From: Verrucomicrobiota bacterium
Lineage (GTDB): Bacteria > Verrucomicrobiota > Kiritimatiellia > Kiritimatiellales > Tichowtungiaceae
DNA length: 9,898 nt
NCBI GenBank assembly: GCA_030619095.1
Contig: JAUXCB010000030.1
Location: forward strand, 1-9,898
Direction of reading: 5' to 3'
Made by a program: the position numbers and the translations under genes. The notes below the pieces were generated by a model. It had not been told where the DNA came from. It saw nothing but the letters and a program-made list of their open reading frames with translations, and did no database searches. This document shows, piece after piece, positions 5,717-9,898 of the stretch. Every line of letters begins with the position of its first letter. Position 1 is the first letter of the stretch.

Positions 5717-6096
5717 TTATATTCTCTCACCACCCTTTTCCACGGAAGCTTGGCGTATTTGAAGTTAAGTAAAAGGGCCGGTTTCAGTTTGGTTTTTGCA
5801 AGATATCCCACCAGTTGAGCGGTATGATTATCATTAAACGCGGCGGCAACCTTTGGGTCTGCAATGACTAAACCATCAACGATCAAATCAGGCACCAACC
5901 GACCCATAAAGTGCCCTTTATAATGAACAGAGAAGTGTTTTTGTTGGCTCACTTTATGACCGCGGCGTTCCAGTTCGATACCCAGTGCATTTTCGTAAAG
6001 CGTTTCATCCCGCCCCGGCGTTGGCTCATTCAAAACATCCATCGCCGCACCGATGATGTCTTTACTCAATTCTTCATGTATCAATTTCTTATCCAT
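5713..6096 (-). CDS. GxxExxY protein (PD-(D/E)XK nuclease-like)
   Basis: A 127-residue protein of the GxxExxY family. The naming motif is GRDETLY (28-34). The middle block HYKGHFMGRLVPDLIVDGLVIADPK (59-82, shown to be nuclease-like by family knowledge) holds Pro69-Asp70 and Asp80-x-Lys82, the arrangement of a PD-(D/E)XK active site with Asp in place of the common Glu. The C-terminal NFKYAKLPWKRVV is also typical. The ATG at 6096 is chosen because AGAGGGG lies about seven bases upstream and because the family begins there; the frame is open further upstream, but that part is a shadow of the TPR gene. The biological role of the family is not established. It separates two TPR genes and is bordered by inverted repeats, which suggests it arrived as a small mobile unit. 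Confidence 0.9.
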   Translation of the reverse strand: MDKKLIHEELSKDIIGAAMDVLNEPTPGRDETLYENALGIELERRGHKVSQQKHFSVHYKGHFMGRLVPDLIVDGLVIADPKVAAAFNDNHTAQLVGYLAKTKLKPALLLNFKYAKLPWKRVVREYK

Positions 6097-6115
6097 TACA
6101 TGTCCCCTCTTTGCC

Positions 6116-8752
6116 CTATTTAGATCCGTTTTCATCTGCGTGATCAGCGGTCGATTCTTTCTGCATTTGTTCGGCTTTCTTCTGTAAAGCTTTGATTTCT
6201 TTGGTTTTGCCAAGGGGTGGCTCGCCCTCCGACGCCTTGGCGAAGGAGGGAAACTCATGAAGCAGCCGTTCGGCATCGGCCAGTAGATCGTTGTGGCGGG
6301 TGAGCTCAAGATAGAGCGGAAGGCTTTCAAATAGCGCGGCGGCAATGAGGGGGGCGTGCTCCTCGTTGTCGGGATCGGCCAGTAGCGCGACGCGCTGGAA
6401 GGAGGCCAGTTTTTCCGCCGCGTCGGTTTGCGCGCGGCCCAGCTCGAGGCTGGCACGGTGGATCAGCAGATCGTCGGAGGCAAAATTCAAGATGTCGCCT
6501 AAGACGCGGATTGCGTTGTCGCTTTGCCCGGCGGCGACATAGGCGCGGCCCTGAACAAACATCGCTTCGTAGGTAAGCGCGGATGCGGGCCAGCGGGTCA
6601 ATAGGGTTTCCAGAGTTTGGATCGCGGCCTTGGGGTCGCCGGTTTCAAACTGTGCGATCCCGCGATAATAAAAAACCGGTTCGGCGAATGGATGATCCGT
6701 TGCTTCGCCGAACGGTTCGAATGCCGCGAGCGCTTCGGCGAACCGTTCGCTTCCGATCAGCGTCTTTCCCTTGGTGAAACGTACCTGCGGAACGAATTCG
6801 GATTCGGGGAAGGCTTCCAGGAAGCGGTCGCAGGTTTGGACCGCGGCGGAGGGCTCGCCGAGCTCTTTTTGGCAGACGGCCTGATAGTAAATGCTCTTTT
6901 CCCAGAACGGCTGGTTGAAGGTGAGTGTCTCTTTGGAAACGCCGTAGCTGCCCGCCGCGCCGGCCATCGATTGTTCCAAGGTCTGGAAATGTTGAAGGGC
7001 ATTTTCCCAAGCAAGGACGGCTCGCTCGGAGAGACTCGCCCTGCCTAAAGATTTCGAATGCACAGGTGGGGCGATGCCTTTCGCCGACGTTAATAAACTA
7101 TGGCGGGGCACGCCGGCGGAGCCGGATCGAAGCGAAGGGTCTTGTTGTGCCATGAAACGCCAAGATTCGGCGAAGGCGAATCTTGCGCGGGTCTGTTTTT
7201 GCGGGTCGCTTTCGGTTTCGAGGTAGAGGGCGAACCGCGCGGCGGCGGCTTCGTATTCTTCGGCCTCGAATGCATTCCAGGCGAGGCGACCGAGGGCGCG
7301 GGCATGGTAGCGGCTGTCAGGATAGTTTTCGACGATACGGTTCAGATAGCGTTCCTCTTTCCGAAGTCCGGCCAGCGAATAGAGAACCGCGGGCATGCGC
7401 GAATGGGCTGGAAAATTTTCGATAGCACGGTCATACATCCACCATGCGAGAGACTCACGTTTTTGGTCGAGAGCACCCTTGCCCGCCGCGAGTAGCGCGC
7501 CGCCCGCTTTCGGGTGTGTAGCAAATCGCTCCGCCAGATAAAGGCCGACGGTTTTTGCGCCGAGGTCGTCGTCGAGGTGGATGGAGCTCAAACAAAGTTC
7601 GCGCAGCGCGGTGATCGCCTCCACGCCTTCTGGGAATTTGTTGAGCGCATCGAGATAGGCCGGGATGGCGGCGGCGTATTGGCGGTCGAAGAAGAGGCGC
7701 CGCGCGACGCGAAAGCAGCTCCCTTCCATTTTGGCGCGGTTGGTGCCGAGGTCGATTTTTACGGTTTGGCCCTGCCCTTCAAAATGAGCAATGAGTTTTT
7801 GCGCACGCTCCTGCGCGTTCGGCCCCCACTCGCTGTCCCCGTATTGGATGGTTACGTTGTAAAACTGATGCAGTGCTTCGGCTTTTAACCCTTCGTGTTC
7901 GTAGCAGACGCCGAGGAGATAGCGTGCGCCCGAGAGCGGGCTGATGAGCGACACCGAGCGCCCCTGTGCCGCCAAAGAGTCTTCGAGCTGTTTAAGAAGT
8001 TCGAGTTGCATTTCGAGAACGGCCCGGGCTTCGCCCCAGTCCTCTTTATCGATCATGAGCTGCGACCAGATGACGACGGCCTGCCCGAACCAGAGGTCGA
8101 GCCCGCCGAGCTGTACCTCTTCGCTGAGTTTGAGCGCGCGATCCGGGGCATCGTCGACCAGCAGTGCGGCGAGCTTCGTTTTCACCGGGCGCGAATCGGT
8201 CAGCTTTAATGCCTTCTCGTAAATCGCTTTGGCGGCTCCGCCGTTGCCGCGCTTTTCGAGTAGCTCGCCATAGTTGAAGGCGGCCTGTCCGGTCGCGTCG
8301 TCGTCGGCCGTCAAATTTTTGAAATAGTTTTGGTAGGCCGTTTCGGCGGTGGAAAGCTGGCGGGCGGCATGGGCGGTTTCAGCGAGGAAGAGCCACAACC
8401 CCACCCCGTCCGTCGCTTCGCTCCGGCCACCCCTCCGCAGGAGGGGAGTCTTACCATTCCCCTCCTCGGGAGGGGTGCTCGCAGGGCGGGGTGGGTTCTG
8501 AAGAGCTTTGATCTGCTGCGCGGCCCGATCAAAATCTTTTTCTGCAATCAAAATCCGGATGCGCAGTTCCGGCGCGGCGGTTTCGGCCTCGGGGAACTCC
8601 TTGAGGGTCCGGTTGAGAACCGTGCGCGCGAGTTTAGGAAACCCCGCCTCGGTGAGACCTTTCACAAATTTGATCTCTTCTTCAAACGCGAAAGCGGCCT
8701 GCGAAAAGCAGAAAAGCAAAGTCAGAAAAATCGCGCGGCGGGACATGCCCAT
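6116..8752 (-). CDS. Large exported TPR-repeat protein with repeat-derived inserts
   Basis: An 878-residue protein with a signal peptide (MGMSRRAIFLTLLFCFSQAAFA, cleavage likely after Ala22) and TPR-like helix pairs over nearly its full length, e.g. AAIPAYLDALNKFPEGVEAI, LNRIVENYPDSRYHARALG, AVQTCDRFLEAFPESEF and AIQTLETLLTRWPASALTYE. Such Sel1/BamD-like solenoids in the periplasm bind other proteins or envelope polymers. No enzymatic motif is seen. Three segments interrupt the TPR pattern and match palindromic DNA: residues about 86-119 (Pro/Gly/Arg-rich), about 538-580, and about 835-843 (PSFAKASEG). The last 11 residues (TADHADENGSK) come from the repeat next to the GxxExxY gene. M1 is used, but Met3 is equally possible. 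It lies upstream of the Exb genes in the same direction, and I infer that it is a periplasmic partner of that system. Confidence 0.85.
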   Translation of the reverse strand: MGMSRRAIFLTLLFCFSQAAFAFEEEIKFVKGLTEAGFPKLARTVLNRTLKEFPEAETAAPELRIRILIAEKDFDRAAQQIKALQNPPRPASTPPEEGNGKTPLLRRGGRSEATDGVGLWLFLAETAHAARQLSTAETAYQNYFKNLTADDDATGQAAFNYGELLEKRGNGGAAKAIYEKALKLTDSRPVKTKLAALLVDDAPDRALKLSEEVQLGGLDLWFGQAVVIWSQLMIDKEDWGEARAVLEMQLELLKQLEDSLAAQGRSVSLISPLSGARYLLGVCYEHEGLKAEALHQFYNVTIQYGDSEWGPNAQERAQKLIAHFEGQGQTVKIDLGTNRAKMEGSCFRVARRLFFDRQYAAAIPAYLDALNKFPEGVEAITALRELCLSSIHLDDDLGAKTVGLYLAERFATHPKAGGALLAAGKGALDQKRESLAWWMYDRAIENFPAHSRMPAVLYSLAGLRKEERYLNRIVENYPDSRYHARALGRLAWNAFEAEEYEAAAARFALYLETESDPQKQTRARFAFAESWRFMAQQDPSLRSGSAGVPRHSLLTSAKGIAPPVHSKSLGRASLSERAVLAWENALQHFQTLEQSMAGAAGSYGVSKETLTFNQPFWEKSIYYQAVCQKELGEPSAAVQTCDRFLEAFPESEFVPQVRFTKGKTLIGSERFAEALAAFEPFGEATDHPFAEPVFYYRGIAQFETGDPKAAIQTLETLLTRWPASALTYEAMFVQGRAYVAAGQSDNAIRVLGDILNFASDDLLIHRASLELGRAQTDAAEKLASFQRVALLADPDNEEHAPLIAAALFESLPLYLELTRHNDLLADAERLLHEFPSFAKASEGEPPLGKTKEIKALQKKAEQMQKESTADHADENGSK
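6123..6152 (-). repeat. GACCGCAGAT-type repeat, upstream side of GxxExxY gene
   Basis: On the minus strand GACCGCTGATCACGCAGATG followed by AAAACGGATC. It is the inverted partner of 5685-5715 on the other side of the GxxExxY gene (23 of 30 positions equal). It codes for the C-terminal ADHADENGS of the large TPR protein. Confidence 0.75.
6225..6250. repeat. CCCTCC...GGAGGG palindrome in the TPR gene
   Basis: CCCTCC-GA-CGCC-TT-GGCG-AA-GGAGGG is a 26-bp palindrome with two mismatched pairs. It is translated as PSFAKASEG in a linker close to the C-terminus of the 878-residue TPR protein. The palindrome is of the kind found as dispersed, ORF-invading repeats elsewhere. Confidence 0.65.
7018..7140. 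repeat. Dispersed palindromic element, copy B (in TPR gene), compound
   Basis: CGGCTCGCTCGGAGAG (7018-7033) through GGTGGGGCGATGCC (7065-7078) matches copy A at 4808-4866 in order and spacing with a few differences. A further part follows (to GAGCCG at 7119-7124, then GATCGAAGCGAAGGGTCTT) that copy A lacks, so this is a longer or double insert. On the minus strand it encodes residues about 538-578 of the TPR protein, in a different reading frame from that used in ExbB. Confidence 0.75.
8397..8497. repeat. G/C-rich palindromic element in the TPR gene
   Basis: The ends AACCCCACCCCG (8397-8408) and CGGGGTGGGTT (8487-8497) are inverted with one bulge. Inside are two hairpins, CCCCTCC-GCA-GGAGGGG and CCCCTCC-TCG-GGAGGGG. 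It encodes a Pro/Gly/Arg stretch (PPRPASTPPEEG, then TPLLRRGGRSEATDG) at residues about 86-119 of the TPR protein, unlike the helical sequence on both sides. Confidence 0.8.
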
Positions 8753-8805
8753 ATCTTACGGCTACAAATGAATCAACGCAAGAGACAGACAGAAAAAATG
8801 AGAGC

Positions 8806-9898
8806 TTAGGCGGGGTCTGGGAGGTCGGCGAGGCGGAATGCGGTACGGTCCCACGAAAAGTGCTCAACGGCGCTGCGGCGAAGCTGTCGCGCGGTTTCTG
8901 TCTGCCGCGTGGAGTCGGCGAAGCCATTCGGGTAAAGCGCTTGCAGGGCGGCGATGATTGGGCGCGACAGATTGGCGTGCGCACCGGTTTCCAGTTTCAT
9001 GAGCGCGCCAAGCTGCGGGGCACTTTCTGCAATTTCGTCGATGACATCTTTGAGGCCGGAGTGATAGCTGCAAAGGGGCAATGCGCCTGCGGCCATCGCT
9101 TCGATGGCGACGAGGCCAAAGGCCTCGGCGAGCTTGCTGGGCACCACGCTGACGCTGGCGAGCGGAAGAAGGTGTGCCAGCATTTCGTGGTCGAGGATTC
9201 CGGTGATGACCACCCGGTCGAGTTCTGGCGAAGAGAGAGGGCGGAACGCCTGATCCATATTGATTTCTGGAGCAAAATCCCCTGCTTGCGCGTAGGCATC
9301 AAACGCATTCCGGTCGCCGTGCGCATAGGCCTGAAGCATTCCTTCGAGGTGCTCGCGGTATGTGCCGAAACCGGCGAAGACAATGCGCGCGGATGGAATG
9401 GCCGAAAGGATGGCGGGGATAGAGGCCATGAGCTCACCCACGCCTTTGGTTTGAAGAAATTTTCCAAAATAGATGATGACGGGCTCCTCTGCGGAGATGG
9501 GCATCCAGCGTTCGGGCAGGTCGGCATCGACCACGCGCTGATCATAGGTTTCTCCTGCGGCGATCAGGGCGGCGTGCAGCGCCTGCGGACTCTGCCCGTT
9601 CGGCTCTGGAACCGCCCGCGCGGTTCTTCCGCCGTTATTTTCGGAGATCTTTTGGCGAACCGCCCCTAGAAAGGCGAATTGGCATCCGTCCGTATCTTTG
9701 GAGAGATAAAAGGTTTCCGGATCCATTCCTAAGGGGATGACGCAGAGTTTTTGGTCGAGCCCGATCTGTTCCTGTTCTTCGGAAAAAAGATCGAGAGCCC
9801 GGGTGCGGACATATTCTGTTCCGGCGATGATCCGCCGCGCACCGGTCAACCCTTCAATTGCGTACGTCATGGTTTCCGGATGCGGAGCCAGGGTGAAC
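8806..9898 (-). CDS. GT4-family glycosyltransferase (5' end outside window)
   Basis: A retaining GT-B glycosyltransferase of family GT4, transferring a sugar from a nucleotide-sugar donor in the cytoplasm. Shown by the inter-domain signature VIPLGMDPETFYL, by the C-terminal domain start PVIIYFGKFLQTKGVGELMA with FAGFGTYREHLEGML, and by the donor-binding EX7E motif EAFGLVAIE in the segment VVPSKLAEAFGLVAIEAMAAG. The frame remains open to the right edge (FTLAPHPETMTYAIEGLTGA), so the ATG at 9870 is internal and most of the N-terminal acceptor domain is missing from view. The acceptor and sugar cannot be assigned. A stretch near the domain junction (KISENNGGRTARAVPEPNG) is encoded by a hairpin-containing segment and may be a small insert. 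The stop codon is 53 bases before the TPR gene in the same direction, so co-transcription is possible. Confidence 0.9.
   Translation of the reverse strand, partial: FTLAPHPETMTYAIEGLTGARRIIAGTEYVRTRALDLFSEEQEQIGLDQKLCVIPLGMDPETFYLSKDTDGCQFAFLGAVRQKISENNGGRTARAVPEPNGQSPQALHAALIAAGETYDQRVVDADLPERWMPISAEEPVIIYFGKFLQTKGVGELMASIPAILSAIPSARIVFAGFGTYREHLEGMLQAYAHGDRNAFDAYAQAGDFAPEINMDQAFRPLSSPELDRVVITGILDHEMLAHLLPLASVSVVPSKLAEAFGLVAIEAMAAGALPLCSYHSGLKDVIDEIAESAPQLGALMKLETGAHANLSRPIIAALQALYPNGFADSTRQTETARQLRRSAVEHFSWDRTAFRLADLPDPA
9609..9665. repeat. Hairpin and direct repeat in the glycosyltransferase gene
   Basis: GAACCGC (9609-9615) and GCGGTTC (9620-9626) form a 7-bp stem with a four-base loop. 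GAACCGCCC at 9609-9617 is repeated directly at 9657-9665. The segment encodes a Gly/Arg/Asn-rich stretch between the two GT domains and may be a further short palindromic insert, but no second copy of the whole element is visible here. Confidence 0.4.

Noticed and set aside
6097..6456. Upstream extension of the GxxExxY frame
   Set aside because: This part overlaps the TPR gene in another frame, is Pro/Ser/Arg-rich, and the family start with a good ribosome binding site is at 6096.
8753..8805. Possible promoter TTGCGT-N17-TAAGAT before the TPR gene
   Set aside because: The -10-like hexamer touches the start codon and both boxes match the consensus poorly; not strong enough to list.
8860..9669. 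269-codon plus-strand open frame
   Set aside because: Antisense to the glycosyltransferase, whose EX7E and GT-B motifs are unmistakable; the plus-strand product has no recognisable features.

Overview
The window looks like a chromosomal segment of a Gram-negative bacterium of the PVC group, possibly Kiritimatiellota or a close verrucomicrobial relative. This is inference. It rests on an ExbB/ExbD operon that ends in a membrane-anchored squalene-cyclase-like toroid protein, on large periplasmic TPR proteins, on a GxxExxY gene bordered by degenerate repeats, and on many short palindromic repeats. No rRNA or tRNA is present, so the placement is tentative.

Layout. On the plus strand, positions 1-1244 hold a nearly complete larC (nickel-pincer cofactor synthesis) whose 5' end lies before the window. 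It converges on a set of minus-strand genes across a 231-bp gap made almost entirely of three consecutive palindromic repeats. Read in the direction of transcription from the right edge, the minus-strand genes are: a GT4 glycosyltransferase (partial, 9898-8806), an 878-residue secreted TPR protein, a GxxExxY gene, a 251-residue exported TPR protein, ExbB/TolQ, ExbD/TolR (first), ExbD/TolR (second), and a 504-residue protein with a TonB-like N-terminal anchor and an alpha/alpha-toroid domain.

How the genes may work together. ExbB and two ExbD proteins form a proton-driven inner-membrane motor. The last protein has the topology of a TonB/TolA energy transducer. Its transmembrane helix carries a Ser-x3-His pair matching that of TonB, but the usual TonB C-terminal domain is replaced by a periplasmic squalene-cyclase-like helical toroid. 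The two TPR proteins are candidate periplasmic partners. I propose a TonB-like motor with a toroid effector, of unknown substrate.

The second theme is repeat invasion. At least five families of short palindromic elements lie between genes and also inside reading frames without breaking them: 28 codons in larC, three places in the large TPR gene, and the N- and C-termini of ExbB. One family occurs in two genes and is read in two different frames. The GxxExxY gene is bordered by inverted copies of a 30-bp repeat and seems to have been inserted between the two TPR genes, taking the start codon from one and extending the C-terminus of the other. No gap longer than 300 bases lacks a gene.
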